From the NCBI RefSeq assembly GCF_963576615.1, contig NC_088717.1:52305026-52369025 (forward strand): a stretch of DNA of 64,000 bases, written 5' to 3'. Made by a program: the position numbers and the translations under genes. The notes under the pieces are model-generated. The model was not told the DNA's origin, searched no databases, and worked only from the letters and a program-made list of their open reading frames with translations. This DNA is from Watersipora subatra (lineage: Eukaryota; Bryozoa; Gymnolaemata; Cheilostomatida; Watersiporidae). This document shows, piece after piece, positions 36,301 through 45,328 of this stretch; position 1 is the stretch's first letter; each line of letters starts with the position of its first letter.

Positions 36301-37986
36301 CTCATATGCTGACCAATAGGAGAGCTTTGCTCATATACTGATCAATAGGAGAGCTTTGCTCATACGCTGACCAATAGGAGAGCTTTGCTCATATGCTGAT
36401 CAATAGGAGAACTTTGCTCATATGCTGACCAATAGGAGAGCTTTGCTCATATGCTGATCAATAGGAGAGCTTTGCTCATATGCTGACCAATAGGAGAGCT
36501 TTGCTCATATGCTGACCAATAGGAGAGCTTTTCTCATACTACTAAACTTTCATTTAGAGATTGAGTAGGCCGTTACAATATGTCATCTGCTGTTGATTAA
36601 CTAGTAATTGTAATAGTTAGAACATTGCAATTACATGTACTTTAGTTTTCAGCAAAATAATACAAACTTATGCAACAGTAAAATTTTCATCAGCTGTACT
36701 TCGTTATGCCGAAAAGCTTTTGATTTGACCAATCAAACTTCAACCACGGCATTGGTTTAAATTCAAATTTTTGTAATACTGTATGCTGATTGGATTAATG
36801 AATAAATTTGATTCACTTTGATTTGATTTGAATAGTGAGATGTAGTCTAAAATATGCGTAATTGTCCTACCTTACAACATAAATAGTGTGTTATGCCCTG
36901 ACTTTTTAATTTACTTGCAATAGAATTACTACTAACATCAGCAAGTTTGTGAATATGTAGTGATGACTATCTTGTGTTACATTGTTTGTTCAGCAATTGT
37001 GCTACTACTATGATGAACATACAATTGTTCACACATAATGTAAGCAAATATTGTTAGTTTGTATAATAGTTCAAATACTAATCTGAAAAGCCAATGAAAA
37101 GTATTTGCGTTATGTCTGCCATGAAAACAATGGCTTTATTATCTACAGTAAACTGTATCCTAGACTGCAAGTCAAGTGTTCGCTAAATCTTGGTCAACTA
37201 TGTTTTATTAACTGGCAGTGGCTATAGAATCAGATTTGAAACCAGCTCTGAATCACTATTTGGCTTTCCTCTTATGTGAGATAAACAAGAATCTTTTGGA
37301 ACTCCTTAGTGACCTAGACCACATTTGAAATGAGGATAAACTAAATGCATGAAGGCAGGTAGAGATGCATTCATACCTACAGAAGTTTCCTGCCAGACTA
37401 GACTGTCGGGATGCAGCTGCTTGTCGTCATACGGAATATAAATTCTTGCCGGCAGCAAAGAGTCTATGTGAGGAACAATAAGAGTTTTTGGGTGGTTTTC
37501 AAGGAGAGACAAGAGCGGCTGGATGAATCCTCGATTGACGATAAATGTGTCATCAACTAGGAACACCTGAAAAATAGAATATGTCCGCCATGATAATTGA
37601 CAAAACTTCTAACATTTTCACAAACAATAGCAAAAGTAATGCACAAGTAATGCACAAGTAATGCACAAGTAATGCACAAGTAATGCACAAATACTGTGCA
37701 AGTAATGCACAAGTAGTGCACTAGGAAATGACAAGTAATGTTCAAGTAATGCCCAAGTAGTGCACAAGTAATGCACAAGTAGTTCACTAGGAAAGGACAA
37801 GTAATGTTCAAGTAATGCCCAAGTAGTGCACAAGTAATGCACAAGTAGTTCACTAGGAAAGGACAAGTAATGCACAAGTAATATGAATGTTTTGTAGACT
37901 TTATGGTAGACTTCAAAACTTGAGCGAATCATCAACTTCTTTTCAAAGCCTCATTAAAGCCTGTTAACCGATCCTATTTATATATT

Positions 37987-38017
<31 letters not shown>

Positions 38018-41000
38018 CCCCAAGTTGTCTTTAAAGCCAAATATTAAAATTTAAGCAAATGCTGAAGAATCAATAAAAGTCTAAACAAGATCAAAAGCAT
38101 AAACAATAATGACTCCGGAAGAAATGTTGTCAAAAACCAACAGACTCCTGATAAAATGCACTGCGAGATATAGTATCAATACGTATCAATATGGTACCAA
38201 TACTAACTTTAAATTGATCTCACCTGCTCTGAGTTGGCACGCCTTACTCCTTCAAGTTTGGCTTTCCATTCACTATCTGATGAAATGACGATAATAGGAA
38301 GATCAGTGGTTAACTTCATCATAGTATTAATTTGCAATATATTGCTTTCTTTTGATATCGGTTCGTCTATGTATGTAATTATTATGTTTTTTATAATCAG
38401 CTGAGAGTCCCTTATGAATTGCGTAACAGAAAGAAAGGTTTGCATTGAGACTGATTCCAAGTCAGCACTGAGGTAGATGATAATAGAAAGTGACCAGTCT
38501 TTGAGCGAGTACTCTGTCGGGCAGCCTTTCTTTTTTGAAGGTGAAGGCCAATCAGCAAAATGATCACACTCCTTAGTGAACTTAAATTGACGAGGTTCTG
38601 TGATCTGCAGTAAGGAGGTTTAGTAATTAAAAGAAGTGTCAACAAGGCTCTTAGTAAAAGAAGATTACAATTATACATATAAACATGATAACAAAATGAT
38701 TATGTTCATAATACTAAAATAAAGGCTGAAGATGATATTATAAATAGTCAATAGACATGAAACAATAGCTAGTGTTACGACCAAAATAAGCACAATATAA
38801 ATTCAAAGTCTATGAGAAGTGTACGCATACATATATATTAACATGTTAACATATATTTTAGCATGTTATAATGTATGTTTAACATGTTAACATATGTGTT
38901 AACATGTTAACATTTATTTTAACACGTTAACAAACTTCTGCAAAAGTGGAGCACCCAAGTCAAGAACTGTTTGTCTTTTTGTTGTGCCTCATAATTTTTG
39001 TAAACAGTGATGGCTAGCGTGAATTTGAACAGTTTTAGGATATAGCCTCAGAGTTTAAATAAACTCAAATGATCAATAATATAGTTATAATAATTATAGT
39101 ATCAGAGGCTTTACAAATAATAAGTGAAATCAAAAATTAGACTATGCGCCGGAGAAGCCAAAAAATGGATGCCCCAAGTTGTCGAAAAAACTGATATATA
39201 AGCAAAAGTGCTGTGGAGGGTCTATGCTTTTTTGGTCTGGTAAAACGTGAGCATTACCACAGAATTGATTAAACAAACAGACAGTAATGTATGTGACAGC
39301 CATATGACACACGGCAACAAGTCTAACCGTCAAGAAGCACTTATAGCCTGAGTAATCTACAAGAGAGGACAGATGAACATAATGAAGGGAAATCATTGGT
39401 AATCTTAAAATTTGGATATCAGAATGACACCATAAAACCGGAAAAACTATTTACTATCAAAATATTAATGCTTTAACGTTATTTATACCGCTTGCTGCGC
39501 TTGAAAAGTGTTGCTTAGAAACCATACTACTTTTTGATGATTACATACTCTACAGCTTTATATCTCAGATCATAAAGTGGAGAACCATGAAAGGGTCAAC
39601 CAGAATCACTTGAGCATCATTTTTGTATGAAAATTACAGTGAATGCAGTTTTAAGAATAGTATTGCCTCTATCTTAGCTTTTTTTATCTGAGCTATTAAA
39701 AGCTTGACCCAACGCAAGCCAGTTCCAAAGTGATGAGCATGTTATCACGTCTATAAACTTTGCTGAGGTTTTAGTTCACCAGGTGTGCTGACTAGACATG
39801 CTATTCCAATTAGACAGATCTAAACACTTTATTGAATTTTTAATTCACTACCAGCATCCTACCAGCCTCTCTAGCAATTGCTGGAACACTCATTGCTTTA
39901 CTGAACATAAAAAACTATAACTGTGAGTTTCTCACCAATAGCCTGAGCCAAAGATCTCACCAACATTTTCCATATAGGTAAAGAGATGCTGCTAACCGGT
40001 CTAAAGTTGTGGGTTAGACTCAGAAGAAATTCTTTGTTTAAAGAGATAACTTGAGTTCAACCCTTAGACCTATTAGCTATTATAGCTAATAGGTCTAAGG
40101 GTTGTGCTCAACTATACTAGTAATATATAGCATATTATTACTATATAGTATTATTGTATTAACTATGCTAGTAATATATAGTATATATGTATAATACATA
40201 TATACTATATATTACTAGCATAGGTAATACAATAATACTATATACTAATAATATGCTATATATAATTAGCATAGTTAATAGGTCTATGGCAAAACATTTG
40301 AGCTGAACACCTAAATTAGCGAGTTCTTTGTCTACTCGTAATTCATTCATAACATCTGGTGATTTGTGAAAGCCGTTAACCAGTGAAATTGCCTAGTTTA
40401 TGTAGAGCAAAGTAACTTAAAAGAATAGTAATCTGTACAATCTACCCAAGTTTTGGAGTTCTGTTCTACTTTGGTAACACATCGAAAGGTAGAGAGCTTT
40501 TGTTGTCAACTAATTTTAAAAAACTGACTTCTGCCTTTGCACAGCTTTTAATTGAATACAATGAAGTTGTGAATCTTTCTTTGTTAAGAGCATAAGCCAG
40601 TCAAAACTTGGCGCTATCAAAAGTTTAAAGATACAACTATTGCGACGGGTACAAAAGAGCATGCTTGCTGAGAAGCTACTCCCCGCTTTATAACTTGTTG
40701 AACCAAACGGTGAGAAAGATAATAGCGATGAGTAGCTTGTAAACCATGCATGCCATGAAACGGAACACTTGGTATACATATCGCCATCTACTGTTACTAA
40801 GGATGAACAGGTGCAGTTGCGCCGTAAAGTAATTCAATATTAAGGTAGGTCATCTTGCATCTACCTAGATGTACAACATACCTCTGAATAAGGCTGTATA
40901 TGTGGTAGTTCTGTTACTTTTTTCCTTTCCGTTAGTGGTGGAATGAAAATAGACTTGTGAGCTTGAGAGGTTAGGGTAGCCGGTGTACTCACATATCTGT

Positions 41001-41265
41001 AGATGATACTGAAGATAAATAGAAATCCCAGCAATGGGAAAATAGTTTTCCATCGTAGTATGGAGGGCATCGAGTTAATGCTGTCGCCAATCGGTGTCAC
41101 TTGTGGGTAGGCAGGAAACAGTTTTACACCTTCTTTCTTTTTGAAAGCTCCTCTGAATCAAACAAAGTATTACTTTACTAGCTAGCCGCTAACGTAGGCT
41201 AACAAACAACCACAAACACTTGATACCTTCAATTAATCATCCACCTACCATCTACCCACACTCAT
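27311..41265 (-). CDS. Divergent polypeptide GalNAc-transferase-like (GT27) protein, probably catalytically dead
   Basis: Minus-strand exons join in phase: 41256-41265 (possible start), 40882-41150, 38224-38604, 37377-37566, 34554-34781, 31096-31217, 28677-28731 and perhaps 27311-27348. The product has a short cytosolic tail, a signal anchor (IFPLLGFLFIFSIIY), a stem and a GT-A fold. Recognisable family blocks are the first beta strand (LSIIIYLSADLESV), KAKLEGVRRANSEQ, FLVDDTFIVNRGFIQPLL and ELSLLAHMCGEGVLVTKCSA. Active family members transfer GalNAc from UDP-GalNAc to Ser/Thr in the Golgi. Here the metal-binding Asp-x-His reads DDT, the Trp-Gly-Gly-Glu motif is replaced by TDEPAE, and the later metal-binding His after CS is absent. 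The fold assignment rests on colinear blocks; loss of activity is inferred. Confidence 0.75.
27349..28240. other. Intron or 3' flank of the GALNT-like gene, nothing else seen
   Basis: AT-rich; no repeat or frame of note. Confidence 0.5.
28248..28665. repeat. 24-bp minisatellite with TGACTCA cores
   Basis: About 18 units of ATGACTCAGTATGGATGATA plus TCAC. Thirteen keep TGACTCA, the AP-1 consensus. It ends 12 bp from the donor of the GALNT-like exon at 28677-28731. Confidence 0.95.
28677..28731 (-). CDS. GALNT-like gene, probable exon in lectin-like region
   Basis: After CTCTTCAG the phase 0 frame reads GVGGNELILDNALGQNGS and exits at GTAAGT in phase 1. ILDNALGQNG resembles a CLDxxGxxxG turn of the ricin-type lectin repeat, which would suit the tail of this family. 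Phase fits the previous exon. A 24-bp tandem array starts 12 bp beyond the donor. Confidence 0.55.
29250..29451 (+). mobile_element. tRNA-derived SINE, family S1
   Basis: It opens TGTCATGAGAGATCATCAGG, has box B GAGTTCGAACCC and ends in TCTATTATAGCACAG. Lies in the GALNT-like gene between the exons at 28677 and 31096. Confidence 0.7.
29785..30080 (+). repeat. Dispersed repeat D, copy 1
   Basis: The block TTCCTATTTTAGGAAGCC, followed by GGCAGATAACTCCAAAA, then GATTATTTCACTTGAT and CTCAGACTGTAATGATAAAA, recurs in the same order and orientation at 35080-35350. Class unknown. Confidence 0.6.
30567..30985. mobile_element. MITE-like element A, copy 1
   Basis: About 420 bp whose ends are near-inverse (start GAGCTTGTATAAAATTTTTG, end ATATTTTGTGTAAGCCCATC). 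It matches 31273-31719 in inverted orientation along its whole length. It lies about 110 bp downstream (gene sense) of the GALNT-like exon at 31096-31217. Confidence 0.72.
31096..31217 (-). CDS. GALNT-like gene exon after the GT-A core
   Basis: It starts in phase 1 after TTTGCAG with VVKSNNYFIE, where active enzymes read RVGHIFR and supply the last metal-binding His. It continues QRLYPLGDTNPNKDLLPG and ends CTP at donor GTAAGT, phase 0. It lies in the loop between two opposed copies of the same inverted-repeat element (30567-30985 and 31273-31719). Confidence 0.72.
31273..31719. mobile_element. MITE-like element A, copy 2 (inverted)
   Basis: Starts AAGATGAGCTTACAGAAAAC and ends AAAATTTTGTGCAAGTTCAT. 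Shares the block GCAATAGCCGATATCAAC (in inverse) with copy 1. Confidence 0.72.
31736..31771. repeat. (GTCTAA)n short tandem
   Basis: About six units of GTCTAA/AGTCTA directly after MITE-like element A copy 2. Confidence 0.85.
31905..32466. mobile_element. MITE-like element B, long copy
   Basis: Ends are inverted: CTGTGTTTCCATGCTTCAAA at the left and, on the other strand, CTGTTTTCATGCTTCGAATG at the right. Blocks around GCGAGTCTACTTCAACCAG recur at 41916-42158. About 270 bp in the middle are absent from the other copy. Confidence 0.62.
32467..34553. other. GALNT-like intron
   Basis: Contains MITE-like element C. Frames at 33081-33263 and 33821-34093 have no support as exons. Confidence 0.5.
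33404..33740. mobile_element. MITE-like element C with 14-17 bp terminal inverted repeats
   Basis: Left end CCTGGTTTCCATAT and right end ATATGGGAACCAGG are inverted, 337 bp apart. The interior is GC-richer than the surroundings (GAGGCCCCCG, CACCGGCAAC) and has no long frame. This is the layout of a short DNA-transposon derivative. Confidence 0.7.
34554..34781 (-). CDS. GALNT-like gene exon, C-terminal half of GT-A domain
   Basis: The phase 1 entry after TTTGTATAG gives GTYSVSPAMNMTRVAHKG. It continues to SRGLTGEVFAGKRTQLL, the place of TPVMAGGLFAIDKxYF, and then ELSLLAHMCGEGVLVTKCSA, the place of ENLEISFRVWMCGGxLEIVPCS. Donor is GTAAGG in phase 1. The WGGE motif before ENLE is missing. Confidence 0.78.
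35080..35350 (+). repeat. Dispersed repeat D, copy 2
   Basis: It shares TTCCTATTTTAGGAAGCC, GGCAGGCAATTCCAAAAG, GATTATTTCATTTGAT and CTCAGACTGCAGTGATAAAA with 29785-30080. About 70-75% alike by eye. Confidence 0.6.
35585..35745 (+). mobile_element. tRNA-derived SINE, family S2 (3' part)
   Basis: Box A TAGCTCAGTAGTAGAG and box B-like GTGAGTTCAAATTT are followed by the S2 end (CTATAGCTGGACATACACAG, then ACACACACCAACATTG). Confidence 0.62.
35958..36537. repeat. 29-bp minisatellite with 58-bp higher-order period
   Basis: About 20 units of TGAYCAATAGGAGAGCTTTG plus CTCATATGC. From about 36078 to 36484, units reading GACCAAT and GATCAAT alternate strictly. Confidence 0.95.
37377..37566 (-). CDS. 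GALNT-like gene exon with altered metal motif
   Basis: The exon starts VFLVDDTFIVNRGFIQPLLS after TTTTTCAG and continues LIVPHIDSLL. It aligns with FLDSHCEVNxGWLEPLL and VVxPVID of GalNAc-transferases. The His of Asp-x-His is Thr here. It ends in phase 1 at GTATGA. A 10-11 bp tandem array begins about 60 bp upstream of its acceptor. Confidence 0.82.
37630..37885. repeat. 10-11 bp tandem (AAGTAATGCAC) with a longer period
   Basis: About 24 short units. Blocks with TAGTTCACTAGGAAAGGAC recur, giving a higher-order unit of roughly 70 bp. It is in the GALNT-like intron 64 bp from an acceptor. Confidence 0.9.
37978..38018. repeat. TATATATTTA tract
   Basis: AT-only simple sequence in the intron between two GALNT-like exons. 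Confidence 0.85.
38224..38604 (-). CDS. GALNT-like gene exon, N-terminal half of GT-A domain
   Basis: One hundred and twenty-seven codons in phase 0 begin ITEPRQFKF after CTGCAG. They contain LSIIIYLSADLESVSMQTFL, the counterpart of the SVIICFHNE strand, and later LPIIVISSDSEWKAKLEGVR. The latter matches the RAxLxGAxxAxG helix that precedes the metal site. Donor is GTGAGA. The first-strand Glu and the acidic residues that bind the nucleotide are not clearly kept. Confidence 0.8.
38605..40049. other. GALNT-like intron
   Basis: The frame at 39142-39396 has no phase-compatible splice sites, and the flanking exons already join in phase 0 without it. Confidence 0.55.
38820..38935. repeat. TTAACATGTTAACATAT tandem/palindromic cluster
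   Basis: Six or seven overlapping AACATGTTAACATA units, each self-complementary at its core. Confidence 0.8.
40050..40285. repeat. Two consecutive long palindromes
   Basis: The first (about 40051-40110) has arms AACCCTTAGACCTATTAGCT and its inverse with a 3-base centre. The second (about 40119-40283) has arms of roughly 70 bases, AT-rich, centred near 40191. In the largest early intron of the GALNT-like gene. Confidence 0.85.
40882..41150 (-). CDS. GALNT-like gene exon with signal anchor
   Basis: Basic residues and a Ser-Met-Pro-Ser precede about 20 hydrophobic residues (IFPLLGFLFIFSIIY), then a Pro/Thr/Lys-rich stem ending HIQPYSE at donor GTATGT. This is the usual layout of a Golgi type II glycosyltransferase. 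Two overlapping acceptors (41153 and 41151) exist; the inner one suits the possible start exon. It ends in phase 0. Confidence 0.72.
41256..41265 (-). CDS. GALNT-like gene, possible start exon
   Basis: ATGAGTGTGG is followed by donor GTAGAT and preceded by TACTACC, a fair Kozak context. It leaves phase 1, which joins the acceptor at 41151-41152 to read MSVGAFKKKEGVKLFPAYP. Ten coding bases are little evidence. The alternative is a start at the internal Met of SMPSILRW in the next exon. Confidence 0.4.
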
Positions 41266-41915
41266 GGTAGTAGCTCTAGCTGTGGTATTTCTACTAGCCA
41301 CTGCTTCTAGCCGTAGCAAAGACTCACGCTGCTACACATGAGTTGAAGCTTTAATCTAGTATTATTCACGGTACAAAGAGTTTCAATTGTATGATGAAGA
41401 GAACAAATATTTGCTTGTTACCGTATATGTCCAAGCATTCTCTATCTTTGAGGTGTACAGAGCCTAACTTGACAGTATTAGGGTTTTTTAAGCTCAACCA
41501 AACAGAATTCAACAACCTTCAGCTATAGGAGTAAGAAAAATATGCTGGCACATCATCATAATCTGCTATTACGAGTTAATGACTTAGAAACGCCAATACT
41601 GTCTGGGAAAGAATGGTAAATGATGGTAGTTTGGAAGCTGAATAGATACGACCCATCAAGTCACAGAGAATCTACGCAAGCTTTCTTTGACTCAGGCTAA
41701 TTAATGAAGTGTAGGAAGAGAGTAGTTATAAGTTTGATATGCGAGGAAGAGATGATTCTCTACTTCACCTACTTGCTACTTCACTCTGTACAAGGTATGT
41801 ATTCCAACTTTTTCTGAGCAGCCATCATCAACCCTCAAAGAGTAAAAATCGCTAGTTAACTAGAGACTGCAGCTGACAGAAAAGTTAGAAAAAAGAGTCA
41901 TAGAATACTTATTCA

Positions 41916-42158
41916 CATTGTTTCTCATGTGAGTGAGTTCGAAGTTGCTCCCACTCCAAACCATGGTGATGATAAAACTCGAATACATTTGATGAAATTT
42001 CACTTTGTAACATTTGTACAAAGGCATTTGCTGTGAAAAAGCGAGTCTACTTTAACAGGTTTCATTTTGAAAGATACATCGTAAATCTTCGAAGATCGGT
42101 ACAACTTTAAATAGTTGAAACTCCAGACCCATTAGAAGCATGAAAATGCTGTGTTTGA
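41916..42158. mobile_element. MITE-like element B, short copy
   Basis: Left end GTTCGAAGTTGCTCCCACTC, right end CATTAGAAGCATGAAAATGC, with the shared block GCGAGTCTACTTTAACAGGT. It lies just upstream of the GALNT-like gene. Confidence 0.6.
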
Positions 42159-43189
42159 ACTCTGATTTACTTAGAGCGCAACATACTTTTAAGTATGTCG
42201 CTGTTCATGAGGAACTGCAGCGGCTGCTTTATGGTCAGGCAAAGTTTCAGAAGAACGTTGTGTTAGCAGTCGACTCTAGTCTATTGACTACAAGAATTAG
42301 GTAGTCAGACTGAATAGTCACAAAGAAAAAAGTTGAGAGACTATTTCTGTGTTTAGCAGCGGAAAAAACTTATGTATCTTTATCACGCTTTTTTATGCCT
42401 TTTGTACATTCAAATGCACTTAGCCAATTCATTGTAGTTTTTACCACCGTTAATAACACAATCTTTTTTGCAAGAATATTTTAATAATAATTTTCCTAGA
42501 TAGCCTCGCAGCTTAAAACTTAGAGTGATGAAAGGTAGAAACGCCAAAAGACTGCTTCACAAACCTTAGACTCTTGACCTACTTGCTTTATGCAAATGTA
42601 TGCAAATCCTTTCAATTACTAGTGTGTGATCTCTCCTTGTAGTAGGTTTTGCTAGTTAATTTGAGTGAACTGCTGGTCTGAAAGAGCTACAACCATAAAT
42701 CAAGACTATAGGCTGTGGCTAAATGATGTTGATAGACCGCAACTGCGGTTTTGGTAGTCAGGAATTAGGCGTACAAACCTTCAACCTTCAGGATTATTTA
42801 CATCGCGCCAGAAGGAAAGCCACGGCTTTATAAAATAGATCCTAACAAAGCTGACACAAGCTTGCTGAGTGCAATCAGGTTTCAACCGACTTATATCACT
42901 TCTTAATATCAAAGGAAAACTTTACAAAGAAACCTAGGAGCTTAAGGATGTTACTTTGTTGAAGAAGCCGTTTTTGAAAATTAATGCATCATGTTCAGCT
43001 ACTATACCCTTATATTTCTTTTAGTATATTTTGTTTAGCTTCTTCAACTATTAAACTGCAGAATGCCACCTTTTCAATAGACTAGCCTAGCATCTCCTCT
43101 CCCTGCCCTTCCTCTTTCCTGCATCTCCTACCCAATCACCTTCTTTCCCTGCCTCTCTTCTGCCCTGTATCTCTTCTGTCCTTTATCTC
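42159..43189. other. Interval between divergent genes
   Basis: No exon recognised. The 5' exons of the sulfotransferase gene are expected in 41.3-45.2 kb but were not identified. Confidence 0.5.
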
Positions 43190-43862
43190 TTCTGTCCTTT
43201 ATCCTCAATCTCCTTTATTCTCTCTGCCCTGTACCCCTTCTGCCCTGTACCCCTTCTGCCCTGTAGCACCTTACCCTGTACCCCTTCTGCCCTGTATCAC
43301 TTCTGCCCTGTATCACTTCTGCCCTGCATCACCTCTGCCCTGTAACACCTCTACCCTGTAACACCTCTACCCTGTAACATCTCTACCCTGTAACACCTCT
43401 ACCCTGTAACAACTTTACCCTGTAACACCTTTACCCTGTAACAACTCTACCCTGTAACACCTCTACCCTGTAACACCTCTACCTTGTAACACCTCTACCT
43501 TGTAACACCTCTACCCTGTAACACCTCTACCCTGTAACACCTCTACCATGTAACACCTCTACCCTGTAACACCTCTACCATGTAACACCTCTACCCTGTA
43601 ACACCTCTACCCTGTAACAACTCTACCCTGTAACAACTCTACCCTGTAACACCTCGACCCTGTAACACCTCGACTCTGTAACACTCTACCCTGTAACATC
43701 TCTACCCCGTAACACCTCTACCCTGTAACATCTCTACCCTGTAACACCTCTACCCTGTAATACCTCTACCCTGTAACACCTCTACCCTGTAACACCTCTA
43801 CCCTGTAACACCTCTACCCTGTAACACCTCTACCCTGTAACACCTCTACCCTGTAACACCTC
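43190..43862. repeat. 16-bp minisatellite (ACCTCTACCCTGTAAC)
   Basis: About 40 units, degenerate at the left end (CTGCCCTGTATC) and nearly perfect to the right. Lies between the divergent GALNT-like and sulfotransferase genes. Confidence 0.95.
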
Positions 43863-44371
43863 AGTCCGATATCTCGAATGTTTTGTGCCTTTTCTACTAG
43901 GCTCCTACTCTTCCTTCAACTCTGTTAATCCAGTGTCTAATTGTGATTCCATCATCAATCCTTTCTCTAACAGAAACTATGTATACATCCTGAGGCACAT
44001 TTTAAAAACTGGTGCTTCCTTCCTGGCACTTTTATTTCCTTTAGTCCAGTCACCCCTGCTCCTCACTTCCTATCTACACTTAGCCTTCACGAGTTGTGTC
44101 CACCATGACTTGTACCTCTTACTTCTCTAAGTCCAGTCACTGGCAGTAGTTCTCTATTTATACTTTACACAAAATACTTCAAAATTGCTTGTGCTGCACC
44201 TACTTCAGCTGATCTAATTTTTCTAACACGATACTACAAGCTGATTCTGTCAGTTATAAAGACTAGTAACCTCGCAGCCCTCGTAAGAGCCTCGTGAAAT
44301 AAATTATTTCAACTATTTCACCTTTTAAACCTAAGGATTCTTTACAGGTAGGAATAAAATATTTTACAAAT

Positions 44372-44435
44372 TTCTAAAAACACTTTTTAGAAAGTGTTAC
44401 AAGTTTTTAACACTTTTTAAAAAGTGTTACAAATT
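44372..44435. repeat. Repeated ACACTTTTTARAAAGTGTTAC palindrome
   Basis: Two adjacent self-complementary units just before an S1 SINE. Confidence 0.7.
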
Positions 44436-44441
44436 TGTAAA

Positions 44442-44653
44442 CTGTGCGCTGTGAGAGATCGTCAGGTGTAATAGCTAGGTGCACAATCATTCCCAAATAT
44501 GGCAGGTAGAGGTAGTAGAGTGTCATTCTACCAAGTCAAAAAATATGAGTTCGAATCCTATTGAAAGCAATCTTTTTTTTAACCTCTCAATGTGGCTTCA
44601 AAAAGACAGGTGAACAAACAGGTGGACATGGCTCTTATTATAGTAAAAAATTT
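44442..44653 (+). mobile_element. tRNA-derived SINE, family S1
   Basis: It starts ACTGTGCGCTGTGAGAGATC, has box B GAGTTCGAATCC at about 44551 and ends GGCTCTTATTATAGTAAA. It lies upstream of the first sulfotransferase exon seen. Confidence 0.75.
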
Positions 44654-45175
44654 CATCTGTCATCCTGACGAAAATAAATACTACACAGGAGTGAAGATAG
44701 TGAAGAACAATACATATGCACCCGACAGTTCACTACTAGAAGGCTCATAACCGTGCTGTGTTGCAACGCATACTTTACATGCTATTTGCAAAATACCAGT
44801 CCAATATTGTAACCCGCCCAGTCATAACTTCATCGCCTAATATATTCTGCCGGGTTTTTACTTTCTTAGACAACCTCTTTAGAAAAAAGTTCATACTATA
44901 TCCGACACACTTGGGTTCATGATCATTTCATATCTGAAAGTTCGCTATATTTACTGTGAACTTTATACGTTCATAGCGAAGTTTGCTATTTTCAAAAATT
45001 AACTACTCGTTCGAATCTTTTAACCGCTTGGCACATCACATTCGTTAAACAGTATTTTTATTTTTTAATTTGTGAAACGGTTCCCATCATTAGGACATTT
45101 GAGTCTAGTAAAAACTATTAAGATTATAACCTGTCAACAACAGATTATTCACACACCTGCCATGTCATGTTGTAG

Positions 45176-45328
45176 GCAGAGATGTACAGAAGGTTATCAA
45201 CGCCGACTCATGCAAGAGCATTCCTGATCCAGTGTTTCTAAAGCCAGGAGCACTGCCAATCACAGCTTTGGCATCATTTCAAGGCAGTGGAAATACTTGG
45301 GTCAGGCAGCTACTAGCTCAGTCCACAG
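45176..45328 (+). CDS. WSCD-like sulfotransferase exon with PAPS-binding loop
   Basis: It opens in phase 1 after GTTGTAG with RDVQKVINADSCKSIPDP and reaches LPITALASFQGSGNTWVRQL. The SGNTW loop binds the 5'-phosphosulfate of PAPS; Gln-Gly replaces the more usual Pro-Arg before it. Donor is GTAAAA. Confidence 0.85.

Noticed and set aside
39142-39396. 84-residue minus-strand frame as an extra GALNT-like exon
   Set aside because: Flanking exons already join in phase 0 and the frame has no fitting splice sites.
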